From Planctomycetota bacterium (GTDB lineage: Bacteria; Planctomycetota; JAJSAM01): DNA of 64,000 nt. Positions 35,256 to 43,502 of this stretch are shown piece by piece. Every line of letters begins with the position of its first letter. The stretch's first letter is position 1. The notes beneath the pieces are model-generated. The model did no database searches and had not been told where the DNA came from. It saw nothing but the letters and a program-made list of their open reading frames with translations. The DNA is taken from NCBI GenBank assembly GCA_024274785.1, contig JAJSAM010000059.1, positions 62,001-126,000 of the forward strand, read 5' to 3'. The position numbers were made by a program, and so were the translations under genes.

Positions 35256-37271
35256 ATGACCAAGAGAATCGAAGTCCGCTGCTATAGCTGCGGCGAGACA
35301 CTTGATTTCGACGACAGCAGCTGCCCGAAATGCAGCGCCATGCAGGTTAGGCTGTGCGAATGCGGCAAGACCGTCTCGACGCACACCGATCGCTGCCCCT
35401 CCTGCGGCCTGGAACTCGACCTGCTCGAGTACGCCCCCTCCCGGCGCTGGATCGTGGTCGTCGCCATCGTCCTGGCCCTTCTCGGGATCGCCTACGGCAT
35501 CTACCGCCTCCTGCCGGGAGATCCGGCCGGCGACCGCCGGAGAGCCTTCGTTTCGGCCAGCGATGACTACCGGGCCGGCAACTACGCAGAGGCCCACCTG
35601 AAGTTCCGCCGCTTCATCGAGACCTACGACCGCGACCCCCGCGCCCTCTACATGCTCGGCATCTCCCTGCACCGGCTGAATCGGCAGGAGGAGGGAATCG
35701 TCTTCGCGCGGGAAGCACACGAAATCGACCCCACCATCGAGGAAGCGGCGGTCTACCTCGCCAACTACGAGTATGAACGGGGGAATTACGAAGCCGCTCG
35801 CAAGCTCTGCACGGGAGTCCTTGATCACAACCCGGACTATCCCGGCGCGCACAAGATCCTCGGCAAGATCCTGACCCGCCCCGGGTCCGTCAACCTGCCG
35901 GAAGCGATCCGGCACCTGGAACTCGCCGCGCAAAACCTGGACGGGGACGAGGATGCGGACCCCGAGATCCTGGTGCTCCTCGGGGAACTCTACCTCGCGC
36001 GGGAAAGAGCCGGCCTGCCGACGACGGAGAAAGGGGTGCAGTCCGCGGAGTGGATCCGCCTCGCCCGTGAAGCCGCCACCAGAATGAAAGTCGACATGCC
36101 CCCGGCCGACCTCCACTTCTTCCTGGCCCGGTGCGACTACGCGCTCGGGAACTACGGCAAGGCGAACCTCGAGTTGCAGCGGGCTTTCAAGGCCGGCGAA
36201 AAGACCCCCGAGCGACGGCTCCTTGCGGCCAAGCTGCAATGGCAGCAGCAGAATCGCGCCGAGGCGTTGAAGATCCTGGATGAAGTCGCCGCGGACTCAC
36301 CCGGGCCGGAAGTCCTCCTGCAGATCGTCACGTTCTACCGGGAACAGGGTCTCGATGAACGGGCGGCAAAGAAGCTGGCATTTGCGAGAAACTGCTACCC
36401 CGACAGCATCGCGGTCGGTCTTGAAGTCGCCCGGGAACTCTCCTCCCGAGGCGAGTTCGCGCAGGCCCAGCGCGAACTCGAGGCTCTGAACTCCGCACAT
36501 CGCGATGACGAACGTATCGTCATTGCCCTGGCCGAGTCGCTCCTGTACCAGCCCGGCCGCGCGGACCTGGGCGAACGCCTCCTGGAGGAGTGCGCGACAC
36601 GGGAAGGACCGACATCCCAGGCGATGATCCGCTGGATCGACCGGCTCCTCGACTTCGAGCCCGACTCTCCGGAGGCGGAACTGCGCATCCAGCGGGCTGC
36701 CGCGTTGTACGAGGAATCCAAGGCCGCCAGAAGCGTCAATGAGTCCAATCCGGTGTACATGAGCTTCCTGCTGGGGAAGCTCTACTATCGGCAGCGGCGC
36801 TTTCAGGATGCCCGCGAGATCCTCCGAACAGTCACCTCCAGGGCGCCGGACCGCGTCTCCCCACATCAGTTGCTGGCCCTGATCCACCAGGAGCTGGGTG
36901 AGCCCGAGTACGAGGCCCTGGAACTCTCGATGGTCATGCGGATTTCGGGCGAAACCCCGGATCTGCTGGTCCAGCGCGCGGATGCCTACTTCCGCGACGG
37001 CAACCTGGGACGTGCCGCCGCGGACTGCAATGCGGCGCTGGCCGTGGCGCCCACCCACGCCGGTGCGGCGGTGATGCTCGCGAACATCCGACTGGCCGGA
37101 AGCCCACCGGACGTGGACGGAGCAATCGAGTGCCTGCGCCCGGCAATGGAGGGGGACAAGACCCCGCTGTCCGTGCGGATCGCCATGGCCCGCGCCCTCA
37201 TGGCCCGAGGTGACCTGAGCGCAGCGGAGAGCGAATTGGTCGCGGCCCGTGATCTGCCGGAAAAAGACTAG
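35256..37271 (+). CDS. Zinc-ribbon/TM/TPR protein, first half of a frame interrupted by TAG
   Basis: 671 residues. Two cytoplasmic zinc ribbons come first (Cys 9/12/23/26 and Cys 34/36/47/50). One membrane helix follows at about 65-86 (WIVVVAIVLALLGIAYGI), then at least a dozen TPR units outside (for example AHLKFRRFIETYDRDPRALYM and AQRELEALNSAHRDD). The frame ends at TAG 37269-37271, and the same frame continues without a shift into the next gene, which is also TPR. This is probably one 1366-residue protein split by a nonsense codon. It is divergent from neuB and read in the same direction as neuA-like 39353. It may scaffold the glycan machinery. Confidence 0.78.
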   Translation: MTKRIEVRCYSCGETLDFDDSSCPKCSAMQVRLCECGKTVSTHTDRCPSCGLELDLLEYAPSRRWIVVVAIVLALLGIAYGIYRLLPGDPAGDRRRAFVSASDDYRAGNYAEAHLKFRRFIETYDRDPRALYMLGISLHRLNRQEEGIVFAREAHEIDPTIEEAAVYLANYEYERGNYEAARKLCTGVLDHNPDYPGAHKILGKILTRPGSVNLPEAIRHLELAAQNLDGDEDADPEILVLLGELYLARERAGLPTTEKGVQSAEWIRLAREAATRMKVDMPPADLHFFLARCDYALGNYGKANLELQRAFKAGEKTPERRLLAAKLQWQQQNRAEALKILDEVAADSPGPEVLLQIVTFYREQGLDERAAKKLAFARNCYPDSIAVGLEVARELSSRGEFAQAQRELEALNSAHRDDERIVIALAESLLYQPGRADLGERLLEECATREGPTSQAMIRWIDRLLDFEPDSPEAELRIQRAAALYEESKAARSVNESNPVYMSFLLGKLYYRQRRFQDAREILRTVTSRAPDRVSPHQLLALIHQELGEPEYEALELSMVMRISGETPDLLVQRADAYFRDGNLGRAAADCNAALAVAPTHAGAAVMLANIRLAGSPPDVDGAIECLRPAMEGDKTPLSVRIAMARALMARGDLSAAESELVAARDLPEKD

Positions 37272-37286
37272 GAGTGGGTCCAGCTG

Positions 37287-39356
37287 GTGGCGGCCCGGGC
37301 CGACCTCGCGGACCGGCGAGCAGAGATGCTGTTCTCCCCGGCCTCCCGGAAAATCTGGATCGATCACCTGGCCGTTCGCCCGGACTCGACTCTGAGCATC
37401 ATCTACTTCGCCCGGACCCTGATGATGCAGGGCGCCGACCAGGAGGCCGGAGAATGGCTCGACGCGGCCATCCGGGCGGATCCGGAGAGCGTACTCGTCC
37501 GCCGAATGCAGTTCGAGCTCGCATTCGCCGGGGGCACTCGTGAATCGGTCGATCTCGATCGCCCTCGCGCCCTGGTGGCAGAGGTTCAGAAGCTCGCCCC
37601 GAACTCCGCGGACGATCTCTACATGCGGGGAAAGCTCGCGCTGTTTCAATCGCGGGACAAGGAAGCAGCGGTTCTTCTCACCCAGGCTCTCGGCAAAGCT
37701 CCCCGGGACGGGATGATCGCCTACTACGCGGGCCTCGCATTCAAGCGGCAGGGCAACCTGGACCGTGCCCGCGAAGCCTACGCTCGCGCCATGCGGCTCG
37801 AACCCAACCTGCTGTCCGCCCGCCTGCAACTCGCCAACGTCGCCTTCGAGCAGAGCCAGGCGCTCCTCGAAGAAGGGAAACTGGCGGAAGCCACCGCGGA
37901 CCTGCAGTTCGCGATCCGGAACTCGCCGGATCACATGCCGGCCCGGGCCCGCCTGGCCGAGGTCTTCTTCCGCTCCGGGCTGACCGGAGAACCGGGAGCA
38001 CTGGTCCAGGCCCGGCGGGAGTGCGAGTGGTTGATCGCCCGTTACACCGATCCGTCCGAAGACGACCTGAAAGGAGTGGTGGCGCCGGCCTACCAGCTCC
38101 TCGCGCAGATCTGCGGAGTTCAAGGGGACCTCCCCGGAGTGATCGCGGCCTGTGACCGCTACCTGGAGATCTTCCCCGGGAACACCGCAACCCTGCTCCG
38201 CAAGGCGACGGCCCTCCTGGAGTCCGGTGAGCACGAAGCCGCCCTCGACATCCTCAATCCTCTGCACCTCGAGGTTCCGGATCATCCGCGCGTCCTCCTG
38301 GCACTGGCGGACGCCTACCAGTCGGCGGGCCGGACCGGGGAAGCCCTGGCCGCGGTGGAGAGCGCCGTCGAGCGAATGCCCGAGAGTGCATCGGCCCGGT
38401 ACGTCCTGGGGCGGGTCCTGGAACAGGCCGAGAAACCCGACGAGGCGGAGGCGGAGTACCGGAAATCGCTCCGGCTGGACCCGGACCTGCTGCCCGCCGC
38501 GGACGCGCTGACGGATCTCCTGATCGAGGCCGGCCGGGAGGAGGACCTGATCACGACCCTGAATGATCTCCTCCGGAAGACCCGGTACGGTTCCGAGATC
38601 CGGTACCTGCTGGCCAAACCGTACCTGACCCGATCCCCGACATCGGCACGAGGCATCAGTCTCTTGAAGGGCGCCCTGAAGGACGGCTTCGAGAGCCAGA
38701 GTCACCGCTTGTGGTGCACGCTCGTGCTCCTCCGGGTCCAGACTCGCAACGGCGACCTCGCGGATGCCCGGGAGACGGCCTCCGCGTTCGCGAACTGGAG
38801 CCGCGGCATCCCGGAAATCCAGCCGGGCTGGCCGCTCGCCGGACCGGCCGCGGAGTCACACTTCCTCGGCGGACTGGCCCACCAGGTCGGTAAGTTCCGC
38901 CTGGAGGCCGAGTTCCACTACCGTCGAGCCATCAAGCTCGCGCCGGACTGGGCGCTCCCCCTCGTCAACCTGGCGGAGTTGCTGCGCGACGAGGCCACCG
39001 GAGCCGAGGAGGCTCTCAGCCTGGCCCGCCGGGCGACGGACCTGAAGCCGGACCTCGCGGAGGCCTGGGATACGCTCGGAAGCATCTACCTGGAGCAGGG
39101 CCTGCACCGGAAGGCCATTGCCGCGTTCAGCCGCTCCATCGAACTGATCGGGAAGCGGGATCCCGAGGCGAGGGACTCGAGCATGGCGCCCATGGCTCGC
39201 AGATTGCTGGCCGAGACCCTGACTCGAAAGGCGCAGGCGGAGCTGGACCTGGGCATCCCAAAGGAGGCCCGGGAGTCACTCCGCACCGCCAAACGGGCCG
39301 ACCCCACCATCGAGGAAGACCAGGCTTTCCAGGCCGCTCTATCCCGGCTGAGATGA
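37287..39356 (+). CDS. TPR protein, second half of the frame interrupted by TAG
   Basis: About 689 residues of TPR repeats in exactly the same frame as the upstream gene. The stretch just after the TAG reads EWVQLVAARADLADRRAEML, completing a TPR helix that the upstream half begins, so no junction or gap exists. If translated separately, the likely start is GTG 37287 with AGGAG 12 bases upstream, a weak arrangement. Alternatively the TAG is read through, or the copy is a mutant. The C-terminal part has clear units (ALSLARRATDLKPDLAEAWD, KAIAAFSRSIELIGKRD). Its stop overlaps the next start (ATGA). Confidence 0.72.
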   Translation: MAARADLADRRAEMLFSPASRKIWIDHLAVRPDSTLSIIYFARTLMMQGADQEAGEWLDAAIRADPESVLVRRMQFELAFAGGTRESVDLDRPRALVAEVQKLAPNSADDLYMRGKLALFQSRDKEAAVLLTQALGKAPRDGMIAYYAGLAFKRQGNLDRAREAYARAMRLEPNLLSARLQLANVAFEQSQALLEEGKLAEATADLQFAIRNSPDHMPARARLAEVFFRSGLTGEPGALVQARRECEWLIARYTDPSEDDLKGVVAPAYQLLAQICGVQGDLPGVIAACDRYLEIFPGNTATLLRKATALLESGEHEAALDILNPLHLEVPDHPRVLLALADAYQSAGRTGEALAAVESAVERMPESASARYVLGRVLEQAEKPDEAEAEYRKSLRLDPDLLPAADALTDLLIEAGREEDLITTLNDLLRKTRYGSEIRYLLAKPYLTRSPTSARGISLLKGALKDGFESQSHRLWCTLVLLRVQTRNGDLADARETASAFANWSRGIPEIQPGWPLAGPAAESHFLGGLAHQVGKFRLEAEFHYRRAIKLAPDWALPLVNLAELLRDEATGAEEALSLARRATDLKPDLAEAWDTLGSIYLEQGLHRKAIAAFSRSIELIGKRDPEARDSSMAPMARRLLAETLTRKAQAELDLGIPKEARESLRTAKRADPTIEEDQAFQAALSRLR

Positions 39357-40132
39357 GTGGCGACGCCGGCCCGGGCGGCAGACTATCATGGATCATGCCC
39401 ATGACCGGACAGAGCGGCCCAACCCGCGTGCTCGGAGTGATCACGGCTCGCGGCGGATCCAAATCCATTCCCGGCAAGAACCTCGCCGACCTCGGCGGCC
39501 GGCCCCTGGTGGCCCACACCGTTCGCCAGGCCGCCGCCGCGACGGCTCTTGCGCGCACCATCGTCTCCACCGACGACGAAAAGATCGCCTCGGCCTGCCG
39601 GTCCGCCGGTGGGGATGTGCCGTTCCTCCGCCCGGCAAGGCTGGCGCAAGACGACACAAAGAGCCTGCCGGTCCTCGTGCACGCGCTCGAGTTCGCCGAG
39701 GAGGAGGGGGGATGCACCTACAGTCACGTCTGCTGCCTTCAACCGACGAGTCCCCTCCGGCATCCCGCGGATATCGACGCGGCGGTGGCGAAAGCCCTCG
39801 AGACGGGCGCCGACGCCGTGGTCACCGTCTGCCCGGCCCTCCACCCCGCGAAGATCAAGAAGCTCAAGGGTGACCGCCTGGTCCCCTATGCCGTCCCGGA
39901 ACCGGAAGGCGCCCGCCGCCAGGACCTCGGCCCACCGGCCTTCCGACGGAACGGCGCGGTCTACGTCTTTCGCCGGGAGACGCTGCTGGCCGGCCGATTG
40001 TGGGGAGACGACGTCCGGGCGGTGGTGATGCCCGCGGAGCGATCGGTCGATGTCGATGAGCCGGCCGACCTGCTGCTGGTGCGGGCGCTTTATGACCTTC
40101 GGGAAGAAACCGGCGGGATGAAAGAATGGTGA
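39353..40132 (+). CDS. neuA: Acylneuraminate cytidylyltransferase (NeuA-type)
   Basis: About 259 residues, overlapping the TPR stop (ATGA); an ATG at 39395 is an alternative start. CTP site ARGGSKSIPGKNLADLGGRP, the LQPTSPLRHPADID block, FRRNGAVYVFRRETLL (acceptor region) and SVDVDEPADL all match CMP-sialate synthetases. It uses CTP to activate a nonulosonate for glycan transfer. Together with neuB and neuC it completes a route to a CMP-sialic-acid-like sugar, although neuB and neuC run on the other strand. This is a more orthodox NeuA than the protein at 28684. Confidence 0.88.
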   Translation: MSGDAGPGGRLSWIMPMTGQSGPTRVLGVITARGGSKSIPGKNLADLGGRPLVAHTVRQAAAATALARTIVSTDDEKIASACRSAGGDVPFLRPARLAQDDTKSLPVLVHALEFAEEEGGCTYSHVCCLQPTSPLRHPADIDAAVAKALETGADAVVTVCPALHPAKIKKLKGDRLVPYAVPEPEGARRQDLGPPAFRRNGAVYVFRRETLLAGRLWGDDVRAVVMPAERSVDVDEPADLLLVRALYDLREETGGMKEW

Positions 40133-40220
40133 ATCGGTCGGGATGCGCGGTCGGGCTCTCCGGCACGGGCAAGGCCACACTCCGAGGGCCCAGGGGCGCG
40201 GCGGGCGGTGGGAATGCGTG

Positions 40221-40937
40221 TTATCCCGACGGCCTGCTGGTGCAGATCAACAGGACGGACTTGCCCAGGCGGTAGGCGAACACCGGGTCGAGGATCTGAG
40301 ACAGTCGCACGAGGGCGCGGTCCCAGAACCGGATCTGGGCCGCGGTGGGAACGTCGCTCCGGAGCAGATAGCGATTGGCGAGCGACGCGAAGAGTCCCGC
40401 CGAATCGAGGTAGTCCAGACGCAGGATTCGCGCCTGCGCCGGGAGGATCGCCCGCAGCGATGCCGCCGAGTACCGCCGGAAATGGCCAATCGCCGCGTCG
40501 AACGGCGTGTAGAGCCGGGAGTGGGCGGGAGCGAGCACGATCAGACGTCCGCCGGGACGCAGTCGCCGAAAGGCCTCCCGGATCTCCGTGACATCGTCCT
40601 CGATGTGTTCGAGGACGTCCAGGTAGAGGATCGAGTCGAAGGTCGGGACGGCGGGAAGATCGACGAGACTCCCGTGCGCAGCCTCGCAGACCGGGGGCAG
40701 TTCGCCTCGCGCAATGCGGCCGGTGAGTTGCTCCGCCATCCCCTGGTCAGGCTCGAGACAGACCCATCGTCCGACCCGCGCCGGACGCAGCGCCGAGGTC
40801 GTCCCGCCGAACCCCGCCCCGACCTCCAGCACGGCGTCACCGAACCAGGGAGAAATGAGGCGGCGAAAGTAGGCTTTCCAACAGGTCGCGTGGGCGAAAA
40901 CCGACAACTCCGAGCCCGCATACTCGAACCCGGTCAT
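40221..40937 (-). CDS. Class I SAM-dependent methyltransferase
   Basis: A 238-residue protein. Motif I is VLEVGAGFGGTTSAL, followed by WVCLEPDQ (acidic residue for the SAM ribose), ILYLDVLEHIEDDV and LRPGGRLIVLAPAHSRLYTPFD. That layout is typical of small-molecule or glycan-lipid methyltransferases such as UbiE/UbiG-like enzymes. Its start overlaps the stop of the polyprenyl-phosphate GT2 gene (ATGA region 40934-40937), so the two are co-translated. It probably methylates the glycan or its carrier lipid. The substrate is unknown. Confidence 0.85.
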   Translation of the reverse strand: MTGFEYAGSELSVFAHATCWKAYFRRLISPWFGDAVLEVGAGFGGTTSALRPARVGRWVCLEPDQGMAEQLTGRIARGELPPVCEAAHGSLVDLPAVPTFDSILYLDVLEHIEDDVTEIREAFRRLRPGGRLIVLAPAHSRLYTPFDAAIGHFRRYSAASLRAILPAQARILRLDYLDSAGLFASLANRYLLRSDVPTAAQIRFWDRALVRLSQILDPVFAYRLGKSVLLICTSRPSG

Positions 40938-41938
40938 GACACCGCCGTCTCGCCCCCTGCAGCCTCCCGGGAGTAGACGGAAATCTGCCGGTCCACGAAC
41001 ACGGGGCAGTCACGGACGGGGAGAAAACCTCGGGAACTCCGACGGTTGAGGATCGTGAAGGTCAGGCTGAATGCGAACAGCACCGTCTGCAAGAGCACAA
41101 TCACGAGCACTCCCAGCGAGAGGCTCGTCCAGCCGGGAAGGGCGAGATCGGTGAACAGCCGGATCCCGAGCACGGCCAGCATCCCCCCCAGCGAGAGAAA
41201 TCCAAGGACGCCGGCGGCGAGGAGAAGTCGAACCCCCACGATGTCCGAGAACACCGAGATCGCACCGAGGCCGTGGGTCACGAGCCCGACGAAGTTCATC
41301 CGCGATCGTCCGTCGATCCGCCGCGCCCGGACGCAGGGCACCAACGCGCGGGGCTGCCGGGACACGAAGGCCGCGGCCGCGTAATGGCTCCAGAGTTCGG
41401 AGACGGTGACCAGGCTCTCGAGCCGCCGGCGCGGCACCACACTGAAGTTCCCCACCCGCACGCCGTGGCCGATGAGGAGGCGGTGCACCAGCTTGAAAAG
41501 GACGTAGAACACACGGAACACCATCCCCTCCGTCCGTTTCGCCCGCGAGGCGAACACGATCTCGTCCTGCCGGCTCTGCTGCGCCCGATCGAGGAGCCGG
41601 GGGATGTCCGCGGGTGCGTCCTCCCCGTCCGCGTCCATCACCACGATCCGGTCCGGGGGAGCCTCGGCGAGGTGGGTCATGCCGACCGCTATGGCCCGCT
41701 GGTGGCCGAGGTTCCGGGTCAGGCGCAGGACATCGACGGCCTCGATGGCCGTGAGGGCGAGCCCCGCGAAGGCCCCGGTGTGGGATTCGGCGGAGCCGTC
41801 GTCCACCACGAGCACCCGTACACGCTCCGGCCGCCCGGCAAAGACCCGGTCGAGGTCAGCGAGCAGGGCCCGGCAGCTCGTCCAGTCGTCGAGCACCGGC
41901 ATGAGAATGGTGACCGTCTCGGATGTACTCTTTGTCAT
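40934..41938 (-). CDS. Polyprenyl-phosphate glycosyltransferase (GT2, ArnC/DPM-like with two membrane helices)
   Basis: About 334 residues from ATG 41938. GT2 blocks are [41 protein letters not shown] and RIVVMDADGEDAPADI (DxD region). The C-terminal part carries two membrane helices (GVLGFLSLGGMLAVLGI and LGVLVIVLLQTVLFAFS). This is the arrangement of enzymes that make undecaprenyl-phosphate sugars for GT-C transferases. It is flanked in tight operon by the methyltransferase and by the ArnT/GT39-like gene, for which it is the natural donor maker. Confidence 0.88.
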   Translation of the reverse strand: MTKSTSETVTILMPVLDDWTSCRALLADLDRVFAGRPERVRVLVVDDGSAESHTGAFAGLALTAIEAVDVLRLTRNLGHQRAIAVGMTHLAEAPPDRIVVMDADGEDAPADIPRLLDRAQQSRQDEIVFASRAKRTEGMVFRVFYVLFKLVHRLLIGHGVRVGNFSVVPRRRLESLVTVSELWSHYAAAAFVSRQPRALVPCVRARRIDGRSRMNFVGLVTHGLGAISVFSDIVGVRLLLAAGVLGFLSLGGMLAVLGIRLFTDLALPGWTSLSLGVLVIVLLQTVLFAFSLTFTILNRRSSRGFLPVRDCPVFVDRQISVYSREAAGGETAVS

Positions 41939-43338
41939 GCTGCTCCGCGCCCCCGTCCGAAGAAGCCGAGGATCGTACCGAGGGGCCTGCACGCCGCACC
42001 GATGAGCAGCAGGTCGAGGGGTAGTCGGACCCGAGAGTAACCAGCCCCGGTGGCGTGGGCAAGCGAGTAGACCGCGACAATGGACAGCAGGAAGAGGGCG
42101 GGGAGACGGGTGGAGCGCCCCCGCAGGAGACCGACCAGGCCGATCAGGGCCGCGAAGAGCAGCGGAACGTAGGAGAGCCCGTGGATCCAGAGCCTCTTCG
42201 TGATGCCCGGTGCGCGGCGCTCACCGACCCTCGTCGGGTGGTACCGCGGGTCCCACATCCGACCGAGGCGAAGCAGGGAGATCCGCGCAAAGGTACCCGG
42301 GTTGTCGAGGACCCAGGCCTTCGTTCGCCGCACATACTCCGCTTTCATCCGGACCGCTTCCGTGGGCGTCGCCCGGAGCTGGTATTGGCGCACGTCGAGA
42401 TCGGAGCCTCTGTATTCGGGCAGGGCACAAACCGCATCCACCGTCGAATCCATCTCGGTCAGAGACACGGCACGGTCGTTGTTCGCGTAGAACAACGCCT
42501 CCGGCCCATGCGTCCCGAAGAGGGGAAACTCCCCGGTCAGGGCGTAGTTCCTCAGGCACCACGGCAGGACCATAACGCCGGCCAGAACGACGGAGCTCGC
42601 CGTCAGGAACGCCCACCGCCGGAAGCTCCGCCAGGTGATCAGCAGGAACAGGAACCCGAAGGGCACGAGCGGGATGATCGAGGGGCGGGTCAGAACGCCG
42701 GCCGCGATCCAGAATCCCAGCAACGCCGCCCGGCCGACGGTGGGAGTGCGGGCCAGGGACAGGCAGGTCGCGAACCACGCCGAAAGACAGAGGGTGAACA
42801 GGATCGTGTCGGCCATGGCGGTGCCGTGCCAGGCCAGGTAGGGATACACGGCGGCGGCGAGGGCAGCCGCCAGCCCGTCGCTCGATCGCCCCCACAGCAA
42901 GCGCCCGAGGAAGAACGCCGCCAGGATGAGCAGCACGGAGAGGGCGGTGTTCGCGATGGCCACGCCGGTCGGCGTGGGGCCCGCCAGAAAGTAGCCGGCG
43001 GAGAGGACAAACGGGTAGCCAGGCTGCTGAAAGACACTCGGCACGTCAGGCAGCACGCGGTAGCCCTGGCCCGCCGCGAGGTTCTTCGCAATCGGGTGGA
43101 TGTACACCGGACCGTTGCCCTCGCGAACGAGCGCTTCCCCCCGGTAGATGGAGATGCCCACACGCAAGGCGACCCCGGCGAGCAGGATGACCAGCAGCAT
43201 GCCAAGTTGCCGCCGCGTGATCCGCCGGTCGGTGTCGGCCTCGATCGTCCCTGCTGGCTGGTGAGGTTGGTCCACGTGACGGGTTCCCGGGGGTCTCGCC
43301 GCATTTCGGCACAGTTGGCGGGGGAGGGCAAGTTTCAC
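41935..43338 (-). CDS. ArnT/GT39-like membrane glycosyltransferase
   Basis: About 467 residues. After a ~40-residue hydrophilic N-terminus come many membrane helices, starting LGMLLVILLAGVALRVGI. A periplasmic loop in the first third has YRGEALVREGNGPVYIHPIAKNL, in the region of the catalytic acidic loop of GT39 enzymes. RLPLDLLLIGAACRPLGTIL is near the end. It overlaps the GT2 gene downstream, which should supply its polyprenyl-phosphate sugar. It likely transfers that sugar to lipid A, a glycan or protein outside. The start is a GTG at 43338; an internal start near residue 22 is possible. Confidence 0.78.
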   Translation of the reverse strand: MKLALPRQLCRNAARPPGTRHVDQPHQPAGTIEADTDRRITRRQLGMLLVILLAGVALRVGISIYRGEALVREGNGPVYIHPIAKNLAAGQGYRVLPDVPSVFQQPGYPFVLSAGYFLAGPTPTGVAIANTALSVLLILAAFFLGRLLWGRSSDGLAAALAAAVYPYLAWHGTAMADTILFTLCLSAWFATCLSLARTPTVGRAALLGFWIAAGVLTRPSIIPLVPFGFLFLLITWRSFRRWAFLTASSVVLAGVMVLPWCLRNYALTGEFPLFGTHGPEALFYANNDRAVSLTEMDSTVDAVCALPEYRGSDLDVRQYQLRATPTEAVRMKAEYVRRTKAWVLDNPGTFARISLLRLGRMWDPRYHPTRVGERRAPGITKRLWIHGLSYVPLLFAALIGLVGLLRGRSTRLPALFLLSIVAVYSLAHATGAGYSRVRLPLDLLLIGAACRPLGTILGFFGRGRGAA

Positions 43339-43502
43339 CCACCCGTGGGAGGAGCGGGGAAGTCACGGCGACGCGGGGATGGATCGGTGGCTCCACCGGC
43401 GCCGGCCCCGGTCCACGATGACGAGCTCCCTTCCGTTGCGCTCAGGAACGGAAGCCGAATCTGCTATTCTCGGGGCTTCGCCGCTGACAAGGAGATTGCA
43501 CC

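Noticed and set aside
37269-37271. Reassigned amber codon (pyrrolysine or other)
   Set aside because: TAG is used as an ordinary stop by lsrF, acnA and the PEP-CTERM gene in the same window, and no suppressor tRNA or pyl genes are visible. Mutation, error or local readthrough is simpler.
43400-43500. Promoter of acnA (TATTCT near a TTGCGC)
   Set aside because: The spacer would be about 23 bases. Only the AAGGAG ribosome-binding site is convincing.
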